Both the position numbers and the translations under genes were made by a program. A stretch of DNA of 64,000 nucleotides from Bombardia bombarda (taxonomy: Eukaryota > Ascomycota > Sordariomycetes > Sordariales > Lasiosphaeriaceae), in NCBI GenBank assembly GCA_030512295.1, contig JAULSR010000007.1, positions 954,501-1,018,500 of the forward strand, in the 5' to 3' direction. How positions within the stretch are numbered: the stretch's first letter is position 1; each line of letters begins with the position of its first letter. A model generated the notes under the pieces. The model worked only from the letters and a program-made list of their open reading frames with translations. It did no database searches and was not told the origin of the DNA. Positions 13,040 to 23,732 of this stretch are shown piece by piece.

Positions 13040-14219
13040 CACCCGCCATTCCCCACTTAGCGCTCTCGCCGCTTTGTCTTCTATAAAGAGAGGCCACACA
13101 CCCGTGATCCAACCTTCTTTCTTCCTGCATCCCGTTCCCTCATTTCACCCCCTAATTTCTTCTCCTCCTGTTTGTCTGTCGCCCCAGCTGCGTCGCGCGG
13201 GGGATCGCTCCAAGAATTCTCCCTTTCTTTCGCCCGCCCGTGGCTTGGGCCAACGCACTCTTTACCGTGCTGCTTTTCCCCTCATGGCCCTTTCGCCTGG
13301 GCTTCCGTCACACCTGCCAAATCTTTCTTGCCTACTTTTCTCTTATTCTCATTCTTCACCCACAGCTGACAATATCATAACAGTACGAAGACTCTCCCTT
13401 GTCTTTGGGATTGCTCAAAGAATGCCCGCCGACCTTGGTCCCTCGTTTTGTCCGTCCCCGCCTAGCTCAGCGGTATGCCTTGACATCGACAACACTCCTT
13501 GGTCCTTTACGACGCAGCTCGGTGGATAGGTTGCCTGGGAGGCCTCTCGGCTCCATCAACTCCGAACATGTCATACGACCACGTATCCTTGAAGAGCTGA
13601 AACCTGCGCCTGCTTGAACAGTCGATGCATGATGGAATCCGGGTGATACGCTCGGTTAGGCGCGAGATTGGTCAAATCGAGTGAGGAGCGTCGGTTCATA
13701 CGCTTTGTTGTGATGATTTGGGTATGGCTTGGCCGCCGTCAAGCCCACGTGAGACAAAATGCCTCGTCTTGGCTACAAGGGTTTCTGAGTCGGTCTTTGC
13801 ATCACCGTGCCGTGCTTGCCGTGCTTGGCTCCGTTGATTGACTTTCAATGAGCGGTATTGGTAAGCTCTGCATTAGTCTAAGGAAGCCTCACCCTTCGGG
13901 GGAGAGTTGAGAGATCCGGCATGACGTGGCGTGGATCAATGATGGCGCAGCCATGCCCATGTGGAATGGTTGGAAAATTTTGTGAGAAGCTGCTATTGAA
14001 GATTGCCATACAGATCGTCAGGGGAGGGGCGACGGCTCGACAGATTGCTGCTCGAGGCCGTCTTAGGTCTCAATTTTACATAAAGGGGGTTATCGCAACC
14101 GCCAAATCTACATCTTGCGTTCCTCCTCTCACACTTGCACGGATTTGGGTCTTCAAACTGCTCATTGTGATTTTACTCTTCTTCGGTTCTCTCATACTTG
14201 GTTCTTACGTCTCGAAACA
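13040..14219. other. 1.2-kb leader without a convincing gene
   Basis: Several short overlapping open frames in different phases, none with a recognisable domain or good splice partners. The last 150 bases before 14220 are pyrimidine-rich, as in fungal promoters, and probably drive the SANT gene. Confidence 0.5.
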
Positions 14220-15825
14220 ATGCCTGCAGTTGATCTGGAAGTAATCAATTTTTTCCAAGAACCCATGGCTTGGAGCCGCCCTTGCTCGCGAGCTTCGAGC
14301 CCTCGGGGCAAGGCGAGCTCTGAGGATGTAGCTCCGCTGCGACCTAACGAACTTTGCCATCAAGGGCTCATCGTTACTCCCGGGCCTAGGAGTGAGGTAG
14401 ACACTGAGTTCCCTCCTGCCGACCGACTATGCCTGAGTGGCTCGGTTTCGCATTCGCCGACAGACTCTACCGAACTGCAATTATCCATGCCACCGGCTTT
14501 GGCGAGATCCACGACAAAAGATATTCGCCACAGCCCACTCTTATCACTGGCACAGAGGGGTTTTTACGAAGAGAATACCTTCAGTATGTGATTGCAGCAT
14601 ATCACCTTTACAGCGCGAAGATGACTAGCTGACTCTTGAACAGACAACCCAATCGTAATCGAGGATGACGACAGCACCGACTATAGCAGCGACGATGACA
14701 ATGGTGACGGCGGCAGTAGCTCCTTGTCAGAGCTCGCCGAGACTGATACTTCGACGGCCGATGAGCTTGTGACAGGAAGGCCTAATAAATCAACTGAGAT
14801 TCCTCGGACCGAACCCGTTGCTAATAGCTCGATTGATGTGGACTCTCTGCCCTGTCAGCTTACCTCCCTTGGTCATGCAACTCCTGACAACGAATGTTCT
14901 GGGTCACCCGAAGATTGTCGCTCGATTATGAACGAGGCGATTGAGCCTCGTTCTCTGTTTACACCCGGAGAATTGTCGCTCACTCCTACTGCAACCAGTT
15001 GTTGTGAGACGGAGGAAGGATCGGAAACCGGAAATCCAGCCGATGAAGAACAGACATTCACCCAGAATCGACACGACACTCCAAAAACAGTCATCTCCCG
15101 CGATGATTCTATCGATTCAGACGACAGGGAGAGGCAGATCAATCATGGCAGCACGATTATCTGTTGTCATGCGAGCGAGGATGATACGAGTGAAGACGAA
15201 AATGCTCGGCCGCCAGTGAAACGGCGGAGAACGAGAAGACGCCCTATCGCCGCGCATCCGATGCCATTGACGAGATCACGACAACGCCGAGATCGCTGTA
15301 ATTCCTCACATCCACGCGCACCACCCTGGACGACAAGAAATACCACGAGCTGCCGCTATCACGAGTCTGCAACACCACTGCAGTTGGAAGCCACCCAATT
15401 CACCGACTCCGCAGCAGCTGCTACTGATGCCGATCCTGCTCATGACGAGGTAACGCCCGCTGGATACCAAGAATGGCCTTTTCAGGGTACAATCAAATGC
15501 GTCAGTATTGGCAATAACAAAAACATTCAACATGGAGTTTTCGCTTCCTTGTGGTCTTGCCGATGTTTGTCTGCCAACGAGCTTGATTCACTCTCCTCCA
15601 TCACTGACACTTACTCCAAGTCGTCAAGTGACCCGTAGGGGGAGGACGCGAGTGAACCGGTCATTTTTTAGTTCAAAATTGCCTGGTGATAAATGGACAA
15701 CGGAAGAGGATGACTTGGTACGCGCTATGAGACGGAAAGGTTGCTCTTGGGACGAAATTCAGAGGAAACTCCCGCATCGATCTAAAGGCGCAATCCAGGT
15801 TCGATATTCGACCAAGCTCAAATAA
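14220..15825 (+). pseudogene. Myb/SANT-like protein, one-base frameshift
   Basis: Two-exon gene: exon 1 14220-14583, intron 14584-14643 (GTATGT donor, GCTGAC branch, ACAG acceptor), exon 2 to 15825. After a Ser/Pro-rich start comes an acidic stretch (IEDDDSTDYSSDDD), a basic KRRRTRRR patch, then a block YQEWPFQG...IGN and finally a SANT/Myb fold (DKWTTEEDDLVRAMRRKGCS to GAIQVRYSTKLK) in another frame. The frame changes in the A run 15519-15523: reading one A fewer joins IGNNK directly to TFNMEF, as I recall for this fungal family. No suitable intron phase was found there. Without the extra base the protein would be about 514 aa. It is probably a nuclear DNA-binding protein; Myb/SANT genes are recurrent Starship cargo. 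Real frameshift or homopolymer error are both possible. Confidence 0.75.
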
Positions 15826-16072
15826 TTGACTTAAGCTGGCATTGCATACTATACTCTTCTAATGTAACTGTTGGATACTGGTTTTATCCGGGTAACTTGT
15901 GTCTAGCCAGCTTTTCAGGTTAGGATTTGTGTCAATCTCCCGTCACCCTGGATTATGATCTCATTGCAACCTCCCCTTCACTTCTTCCCCTGCCTAACAT
16001 ATGGCTGTATCAACCAGCCGAATCCTCTGGCTTCTTTCCGTACACAAGATACCTAAGTCTCAATTAGCTGCA

Positions 16073-17422
16073 TTACACCTGTCGCTTGGTTTGGGAAGGA
16101 CCATACGTGTCCCAATAGCCATGAATTGCCGTATTAAGAAGGTCTTGTCTTACGCCTGCCAATAGGACGTGCACCTCATCAGCGGGCATGTCCAGGCCTC
16201 TCGTCAATAAGTCCATCGAGATCCCTTCAAGACCACGGCTAAGCATCTCGCAGCTCCATTGGCCCAATTCTTTGTATCGCCGGTCTTTCGGCCACCGGTT
16301 CATTGGAACACGCTCTTTGGTCTCTACGATATCGACGAAACCTGCTTCTGCAAGCATCGACTTGAAATCTCGAGCAACGTTAATGGGCCGGCCGATCGCA
16401 TCAGCAGCTTTAACCATCAATTCTGACCACCGTAGGATATTGGTCCTTTGGATCGTGTCATCGTTGCCGAGGAGCGGATATAGATTATCCTGAATCTCAA
16501 CATAACCTCCAGGCTCGAGATTCCTGGACAGCGAGAATAAATTCACAGTATATTCTCGGTTTATTTAGAAGACTTACTGGAATGCCCGAAAGACCATCTT
16601 CTTCCAATCACGAAAGCTTCCAATCATGCTTCGGAAGAAGATGAAGTCAAATGGCAGGGTAAACGTCCAACCTTTCTCCAGATCATCGACTTCGAACGCG
16701 CTGTTGGGAGGGACCCTATGGCATCGTCAGAACACAAGAGAACGGGTTGGGGTGGGGGTGAGCAGACTTGCCATACTGGCTGGATAGGACTGAGATCAAC
16801 TCCAATGACATAGGCCTCCGGGTGCTCATCCGCTGGGGCTCGAGTTAGGTACTTATCTGAGCTATCTCAGAAGGATACAAACCGAAGTCGATGGCCCAAA
16901 TGCCAGTCCCTGTGCCCACGTCGAGGACTCGTTTCATCTCTTGTTTGGGATGTTGATATAGCTTATCATTACCCACCAGTAACCATATATGGTGGGTCAT
17001 GTCCGGTCTAAGTTAGCTGGATAAACATGGCAGTGGGAAACAGGGACTCACCAAGTCTGTCTTGTTCTGGCTGCTACAAATCAGAGCCGTGATTCGAGTT
17101 GATGCCATTACACCCGCCTACCTCGTCGTTTGGAAGCGGATATTCTGCCCAGGATATTAGTGAACCAGGTCTGGAAAGTAATACGTGAACTAACCCCCAT
17201 CCCCAAAAGTAGCGTATGTCCTCCCATTCTTCCGGCAGTATTTGTATATGCTCGACGTTATCGACTGGGTTGACGATACGTCGTCCGCGGCCTTGAATGA
17301 GATCAGTTGAATGGATAAGTGAACGGCGAGAGAGCATGTACCTCCTCCACTCCGGAATCGTCAGCCGGTTGGTCGTCGACTTCCAGAGGAGTCGTTGCTG
17401 TGTGGTCATCTGTCTCGGCCAT
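16073..17422 (-). CDS. LaeA-like SAM-dependent methyltransferase
   Basis: Seven exons (17422-17342, 17291-17195, 17144-17114, 17007-16883, 16832-16772, 16715-16578, 16523-16073) give 327 aa with consistent phases. An acidic start is followed by SITSSIYKY and EYPLPNDE, then DMTHHIWLL, SAM motif I LDVGTGTGIWAIDFAD (residues about 92-107), GVDLSPIQPVWVPPN, the PFDFIFFRSMIGSFRDW block and LEPGGYVEIQD. These are signatures of the fungal LaeA/TAM-type class I methyltransferases, often linked to secondary metabolism and development; the substrate is unknown. The intron 16716-16771 begins GC rather than GT (GC-AG), which restores the conserved VWVPPN. The boundary at 17008-17113 is the least certain. 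It may be functional Starship cargo. Confidence 0.85.
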
Positions 17423-17908
17423 CTCAAATCCCAGTTTGGGCATGAACAAACTGAAGAAACAAGATGCTCAGAACGGGAACGAGGCCGGTTGCCCTTTTCT
17501 ATTTGTCTTAGCGTCCATGCTGCCCTGCCCTTCCATGTTGTATGCATCCTGGATGTATGGCTTCTTGTGAGCAAGGGGCCTCATCTCAGTCTGGCGATGA
17601 AAAGTGTTCACTTGCCAATGGCGGGCCTGTGTGGAGAAGTTAAGTGGCACTGCAGTCAGCTCCCCAATTGTGACCAACCTGGGTTCTTGGCATTGCGCAG
17701 ATTGATCCCATCCAATGTTAGGTCCCTGCTATCTCCACCAAGAATCTTGACAAATGTCGAAATTCTACCCCCATGTAACCTGACAAATACGGAGATTGGA
17801 CCCCCAGAATTACGGCGACTGTCGGAATTTATTCCCCTTGAATCCCGTTAGGGACCGAATTTGTCCTCTCGATTATCAAGTTTGTCCCTCCACTTCCTAC
17901 ACCCCATC

Positions 17909-19075
17909 ATGGCTACCCAAGTGCCATCCTCCAGTAGCTCTTCTGTTGTTATCACAGTTACTGTTGAAGGCGCTCAGCTCGACATCAAAGCAGCCTCGGA
18001 AGAACAGCCCCAAGCACTCCGTACTGAACTGATCAAAGCGCTTCGCTTTATCGCACTCTCTCCCCCAGACCTTGCTCTCATCCATCTTCAGGAGAAGTTT
18101 CGCGTCTCTCTCAACGGCGCACGATCGAAAACACCGGATCGTCTCGCCGCAGTCGTCTATTCATGCAGAAAAGCTACCTTTGACGAGACGCTATGGGAGG
18201 CCCAGGCCTGGTATCATGGCGGGAGGCAACTTGTTAATACTATCTACAATATCATCAGTAGTATCCCCATAGATAGCAAGCAATCCTCCGACACTACGAA
18301 GACGCTCCAGCTGCTAAAGGCCGGGGGGCAACCTACTGTTACTGCTTTCCATCTCATGAACTGCCCTGCCAGTCTGGAGCATTTCGAGAAGGTGAGGGAC
18401 AAGTTCATTACCTACGGCGGCACACTCGCCCTGGCAGCATGTGCCGTTGCGATATCTAACGATATCAAAGTCAAGGCCTTGCTAGAGCGGTTACTTCCAA
18501 GCCACTGGACAGCCTTGATCTCACACATCTTTGGTGTAAGGCTACACTCTGATCTTGTTTGCATCGTCCAGAGGATTTTCGCATCCAAGGAACACCCACA
18601 GACGAAGCGATGCCGCATTGGACCGGCTCCCCGAAAATCTAAGACTCGAGACAGGGAACGAGCTGATACAGCGAGACAGGAGAACGATAGGCCTCGGAAG
18701 AGAAAGACAAGTATCTGTTCGACGGAGCACATAAACGATACGGAGTATCAGCATAAGCCAGCCCAAGTTTCGTCTACGGCCCGGCGTGAAAATCCCGAAC
18801 AACTGGCCGCCGCGATGCACGCCCCATCATCCTATTTACGTATATCCGGAAACATGGAGATTTCCGGGCGGTTCGACACAAGAATAGGTCCTGTAGGTTA
18901 TGGTTCCGATGATGGTATGGCCCTCCTTGGTGTCCCCTTCCTTTACATCCCAACAGGCTTACAAAAGTTAGGAAACTATCGAGTTGACTTAGACATGGAC
19001 ATGTTTCTAAACGATCCGTTCGAATATCATGCTATCAATTTGGACGATCTCGACCTCTCTACACCCTCTTTATAA
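17909..19075 (+). CDS. hypothetical protein, 388 aa
   Basis: Single open exon. I chose ATG 17909 (MATQVPSSSSSSVV) over the upstream in-frame ATG at 17861, whose extra 16 residues look like leader. The N-terminal half is mainly helical and neutral. A strongly basic region (about residues 230-275, with KSKTRDRER and RPRKRKT) could be a nuclear localisation signal. The C-terminus is acidic and hydrophobic (DLDMDMFLNDPF). I do not recognise a family. Its 3' end overlaps the convergent small gene at 19059-19548 by 17 bp. Codon use is like the neighbouring cargo genes. It is likely real because the frame is long and clean, but function is unknown. Confidence 0.65.
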   Translation: MATQVPSSSSSSVVITVTVEGAQLDIKAASEEQPQALRTELIKALRFIALSPPDLALIHLQEKFRVSLNGARSKTPDRLAAVVYSCRKATFDETLWEAQAWYHGGRQLVNTIYNIISSIPIDSKQSSDTTKTLQLLKAGGQPTVTAFHLMNCPASLEHFEKVRDKFITYGGTLALAACAVAISNDIKVKALLERLLPSHWTALISHIFGVRLHSDLVCIVQRIFASKEHPQTKRCRIGPAPRKSKTRDRERADTARQENDRPRKRKTSICSTEHINDTEYQHKPAQVSSTARRENPEQLAAAMHAPSSYLRISGNMEISGRFDTRIGPVGYGSDDGMALLGVPFLYIPTGLQKLGNYRVDLDMDMFLNDPFEYHAINLDDLDLSTPSL

Positions 19076-19548
19076 AGGTTGCCAAGAAAAATACCACCCC
19101 CTTAGCGCCAACTTTAATGCGGGCAGGTCTATAGATCTCCTGTCTGTCTCCCGGTCTAATCAAGACGTCGTTAAGGTATAAAATGGTCGGTTCTCGTTGG
19201 GAAATGAGTATAATTTCGCCGGGGAACGTTTCGCGCGGCGTGGGCTCGAGGGTTCCGATACATGGGCCACGGCATCGGAGGACAAAGGCTACCTTTCCAG
19301 TTATCTGCAATCATAGCCCGTCAGCAAAATAAACTATCGCTCAGACTCTGCGGTCGAATTTAGGGGCTCACCTCGACTCTACTAGCTCTTATCAAGCCGA
19401 CAATCATCTCCCCTCGGCGCGGGTGCTTGCACTGTTCTACAGTGCCGCCCTGATATGACGCCCAATCGTTATCGCCCAACCCAACCAGCCAACCAGCGAG
19501 GTTACATGCTTGGTCTAGAGCGTTGTCGCTAGAGATACCGGTACTCAT
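19059..19548 (-). CDS. small hypothetical protein, 140 aa, two exons
   Basis: Exon 1 19548-19372 and exon 2 19304-19059, with a textbook intron 19305-19371 (GTGAGC donor, TTGCTGACGG branch region, TTGCAG acceptor) that keeps frame. Neither half would be called alone; the clean splice pair supports a real gene. The product begins MSTGISSDNALDQACNLAGW and later has GPCIGTLEPTPRETFPGE, with no signal peptide or membrane segment. I do not recognise it. It converges on, and overlaps by 17 bp, the 388-aa gene on the other strand. Confidence 0.6.
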
Positions 19549-20206
19549 AGGATCTAAAATGTCAGCTTGTTCATAGCTAGGTGCTATTTGTTTCAGTATG
19601 CGCCGTTACTTATACTCGCGTGGTCAGCGCTCGGAATTTTGTGCGTATTTTCCACAATGAACCATCCGCAAATTTCAGCGACATCCAACCCTCCATTGCG
19701 CAGTGCAGCCGCGGATTATCCGGCGGCTTTTGATTGGGGGATAGCGGGGAGAGGCTACACACCATAGGCATCACTGGATCGAGGTTCTTTCAACACACTT
19801 GTTCACGAGTTGCAAGAGTAATAAATTGCGTTTATGCTTAATGACATGATCAGGCCTTGTGGGTGCGTGGCTCTGCTGTTGACTTGTCGCAAAGAGGACC
19901 CTTAGAGGCGAACAGGGAGCCGCGATGAAAGAGCAGCGAAAGCAGAAATAAGTACAATTGCAAAAGCTAGTCCGTACTGTGACGTCTCGAATCAATCTAA
20001 CACGGCCCTAAATTCGTCTGTCCTGTCGAGTCCCTAAGCCTGTCCGGTCAACATCACTCCTGGTCGTTGCCCTCCCTCTTCCGCCCAGCTGAGAGTCCCA
20101 TCAACATTCCGATGAAACCATCGTCCAATTGTCTCATCCCATTCCCAATACTGAGATGCAACGCTGGAATAGTCTGGACCGAGTTATGAGGAATACCGCC
20201 TAATCA
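19549..20206. other. 650-bp intergenic stretch
   Basis: Nothing recognised beyond short chance frames. It should contain the promoter of the 140-aa gene and the 3' end region of the kinase gene. Confidence 0.6.
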
Positions 20207-21001
20207 CTACTCCATTTCGAGGGACTCGACATCTCGAACCACTTCCTTGGCAGATTCATATTTCTTCTGCCAGCACTTCAAGGTGACAGCACTGCAGGGA
20301 TGTTGGTCTTGGGGAAACTGCTGGTTCGCGAATCGATCTTCCACCTTCTCATACCACGCGTCTTCCCCGTCGACGATGTCGGGGAACACCGCATGGCCTA
20401 TCATGATGAAGTAGATGGTGCACCCCAGCGCAAAGAGGTCCGTTTTGACGTTCGCATCGAAGGGATCGTCTCGAGGGCAGTAGAACCTGCAGGGTTCGCC
20501 GCTCCAGCCGTCTAGAAGCACCTCGCCGTCCTCCGACAGTTGCTTCCCTTGGAAGTCGGAAAGCTTGATATGGAGCTCCTCGTCGAGGAGTAGATTTGTG
20601 GGTTGAATATCGCAGTGAAGAACGTGTCGGGCATGGATCCACGCGACGGCCTCGGCAGCCTCTCGGCACCAGGCCAGCCGCTGTTTGATCGAGGGGGGCG
20701 GTTTGCCCGACTCGAGCATATAGTCGGCTACGTTTCCATTCAGGGCGCGTTCCAGGTAAAGCCCCGTGTCTGAGAAGCTCTTGAGCCCTATGATCCGTTC
20801 ATGTGGTCCGATGTTCTCAAGGAGCTTCCTCTCCACTTCGAGACGGGTCATATCTCCGCCAGGGGCAAGAGGATATTTAAAGACAGTTGAGTCATCTACC
20901 TCTCCAATGAATGCACTGCTTCCCGAGGCGAGGACTCGCTTCACGCCTGGGGGGAAGTAATGTTGGTAAATGGTAATGGTTGGTCCTTTTTCGTCCGACA
21001 T
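20207..21001 (-). CDS. atypical protein kinase, 264 aa
   Basis: Single exon covering a whole, compact kinase fold. The ATP-binding Lys is in VFKYP (about residue 42), and the glycine loop is degenerate (SGSSAFIGEV). The catalytic loop reads HCDIQPTNLLL, so Asp and Asn are kept while the usual HRD Arg and following Lys are replaced. The magnesium motif is DFQG, one residue longer than DFG. An APE-like region (RFYCPRDDP) and DLFALGCTIYFIMIG (helix F) follow. This variant is common among expanded fungal kinase families, probably with some activity, but substrates are unknown. It lies alone on the minus strand within the putative Starship. Confidence 0.85.
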   Translation of the reverse strand: MSDEKGPTITIYQHYFPPGVKRVLASGSSAFIGEVDDSTVFKYPLAPGGDMTRLEVERKLLENIGPHERIIGLKSFSDTGLYLERALNGNVADYMLESGKPPPSIKQRLAWCREAAEAVAWIHARHVLHCDIQPTNLLLDEELHIKLSDFQGKQLSEDGEVLLDGWSGEPCRFYCPRDDPFDANVKTDLFALGCTIYFIMIGHAVFPDIVDGEDAWYEKVEDRFANQQFPQDQHPCSAVTLKCWQKKYESAKEVVRDVESLEME

Positions 21002-21713
21002 AGTAAGTTGGAAGTCGTGAGGAATTTGAAGAATGGCCCGCGTAGCCTTTAGCTTAGGTTATCAATTTATTCCGCCCGAAAGGACTAACCTTATAGGGCC
21101 AAGGACGCTACGCTGTTTACAGTTCTACGGCTTTCTGTTCGCTTCTTCCAGAAGCCCCACACTCTGAGGCTGTCACGTGGCTGTGCCCAGGCGGTGTGTT
21201 TTCAGGAGGTGTGGCTGTGCCAATCAGCGGCCTACTACATAATAGGGCTAGCGAAACGGTGCCTCAAATTCCATAACCACAACGCCACAAAATGAATTAC
21301 CTAATCAGGGAAACACAACCCGTACCTGAGCCTGCCACTTTAACAGTGTGGCACAAGGATGGAGGAAAAGAGTGGGATTGACGTTATAGTTTCTAAGATC
21401 TCTCGCTGGGTCCGAAACCGCGGAACTACTTATATGGGTTAGTCCCTGGTACCTGCCCTCAAATCTCATTCCTTCCAAAACACGCTCCAAGCTCCCTCCC
21501 AGAGCACTGCCATACTATGTATGAATGGGTGCGTATTAAACGGATTCCACTATCCCGGGAATGCGCGCGCCACCCATACGCCCTGCCCTCGCCTAGACCC
21601 AGACTGGTACGGGGGACTATTTATTTCTTACATTGTCCAATCTAATATTTGTCAACGTCGAAGCCTATGAAGTGGACTAGACAGAGCTACATACGTAGGC
21701 CGTATGGACGTGT
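21002..21713. other. intergenic, upstream of the kinase
   Basis: No gene supported. The first 200 bases should be the kinase promoter. A CACGTGGCTGTGCCCAG-like stretch and a second GTGGCTGTGCC near 21175-21225 form a loose direct repeat. Confidence 0.4.
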
Positions 21714-22592
21714 CTAACACTTCGGGCAAATATGACCGGGCGCCCGGATCGTCGAGCTTCCGAGGTGTACGTCCTTATATCCCTTGCATTTCTTGCCTCC
21801 AGGATTCTGACATTGAACAAGTGAGATGTTTTGTATCACATGCTTCGGTGTTGCGGTACAGTGTTGATATGTCTTGCGGACGATGCGTCGTTCGCACCCA
21901 CAAGCCATAAGGTCTGCTTCGGCTTTAGATGGAGAGTGTAAACTTAAGTCGGCTGTACACACGGCGGATTCAGACGTGGAACAAGAATTCGAATTCTATC
22001 GGGAGCAGCAGATCGCAGAGCCTAGGCGGTTTCCGGATTTGGTGCGAGGCTTGTAGTGAGGAGTCTCTAGACTACGTCCCAAGAGCGAATAAAGTGTATA
22101 TAACATTCCCGGTCCTCCTCACACCGGCGCATCAAGCTTCGGGAGAAAGCCGACAGCGTCCATGCGCCCTGTCTTGTTGGAAATTGTGGCCACCTGAAAA
22201 GCCCATGATGTTGATGCTGGAGCCAGCAGTGCCATCCGTCGCATACGCGGCACGTCTTGGTTGGACAAGCGGGGCACATGGCTACATTGCTGCGAGCGGA
22301 GGGTGGGCAAATTCACAGACAGAATAGGGACCAGAAATTCCGGACCCCTGCCAGAGAGGCACATGTACATAAAGGAGTGAAACCAGAAATTCTGGATCCC
22401 TGTCGGTCGGATGATCGACTTTAGGCTGTACAGAAGTGGTATGGGTTCATCGGCCGACGGGAAAGAAGGCGGGGTCATGTCCTTGCCGAGTTGCCACTCC
22501 GGATTGCCTCGTGTCGTCACATTCCGTTCTAGGCGGGCCGAGATGGCGGACAGCTCGTCAACGGTTGGTGTTGGTGTTGCAGGGAATACCAT
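21714..22592 (-). CDS. candidate Cys-rich multi-exon gene, uncertain
   Basis: Three minus-strand blocks could be exons of one gene: a start block from 22592 (MVFPATPTPTVDELSAISAR), a middle block near 22285-22195 with acceptor CTCGCAG and a dense Cys pattern (MCPACPTKTCRVCDGWHCW), and an end block to 21714 with ACGCERR and GHICPKC. The Cys spacing suggests zinc ribbons, but I could not settle introns between the blocks. A short direct repeat (ACCAGAAATTC, 22331 and 22383 region) lies in the presumed first intron. It could instead be a decayed gene. Confidence 0.3.
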
Positions 22593-23732
22593 GCCCTTAC
22601 TCGACCCACGTATCAGTGCCTCACAGATTGTTGGTTTTAGATGGAGATGGGTGGTCGTTGATGCCTAAGTGTAGGAATTGGTGGGTATTGTTGTCGGTGT
22701 CATGATGACCAACACCTACGGTCATGCTGCTCCGCATCTCATTTGGGTACTGGGAATTTGGGTGTGGTGAGTTAAGGGTGGCGAGGTGACTAGAGGTACA
22801 TGGACACGACGCGACGCGGAGCGGCAAATGTACGCGTAGCATCTCGGATCATCTCGACGTGCACACCGACGATGAAAGTAGGATGAAAGCACGATGAAGG
22901 CATGTCTGCTGCAAGCATTGGGTCAGGGCCCCAGGCAGCAGCTTCATTGGCAAGGTATCGTCTACGCGCGCCAGTGGTGGCATTGTGCGGCTGGGTCGGC
23001 CATCCACCATAACTGAGCGTTTTTACGTTTTTTGGGAGGGGAGAAAGTGGGGGTGGAGAGTGCAACCGATGATTGTAAGAGTTCGGCGACTTCCTCATCA
23101 GGTAGTGGCCGAATGATGTTGTACAATGTGGCAGCCTCATTGGACCAATTCTTCGCGCGTCAAGACACCGCATTGCGTGCGAGGGGTTACGCGCTGGTCA
23201 GAACGTGACATTTGACCGGGTCTCAGCGCCTCCTTCAAGCGCTCAGCCCGTCCACAGCCAATGATTCTGGGCGCCCCATGTCCCGCTGCCCAAGTCTCAC
23301 GCCAGTCCCTCCGCGGCTGCCCGGCACGAGACAATCAACTCCGCTCCTCTCGTTCAAGCCTTTTGTGGTCAGCCATCCTGGGCGCTACTCCTTCACACAC
23401 TCTGAGAATTCCCATCATGAACCAAGGGGTCTCTAGCTCGTCCCAGGCGTTCTTGTGTGAGACCATCCAAGTCCTTGCAAGAACAGCTGCTCAACGCAAT
23501 TGTCTGCAGAGAATGATTATAGAGGAGAAATGCCTGTCCGGGTTTGTTAAGATATCTCGGGTCCCACACAAGAAAACTCGGTTGCCTTGTTTTGAGAAAT
23601 GGCAACATTGCAAATACACAAACCACCCCACGCACTCCCCGCAACGATGCCTAGAGCAGCCAGAAACGGGCTCAAGACAGATCACAATTGTACAGTAATA
23701 ACGAACGACACCTGCCGGTTTATATAATACAA
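22593..23732. other. 1.1-kb stretch without a convincing gene
   Basis: Only short frames in mixed phases, including a 145-codon plus-strand frame at 23261-23698 with no recognisable domain or start context. Nothing else seen. Confidence 0.5.

Noticed and set aside
13074..13617. Overlapping frames of 65-151 codons near the left Starship end
   Set aside because: Three phases are open at once in Ser/Pro/Arg-rich DNA, no domain and no splice partners; composition alone explains them.
14873..15142. Minus-strand frame over the SANT gene
   Set aside because: Antisense shadow of an acidic coding region.
15487..15638. An intron joining the two frames of the SANT gene
   Set aside because: Donors with a consensus sequence (15487, 15501, 15505) have the wrong phase or give introns under 20 bp; those of right phase (GTGGTC, GTCTTG, GTCTGC) would remove conserved-looking sequence.
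23261..23698. 145-codon plus-strand frame
   Set aside because: No recognisable domain, poor start context, other phases also open.
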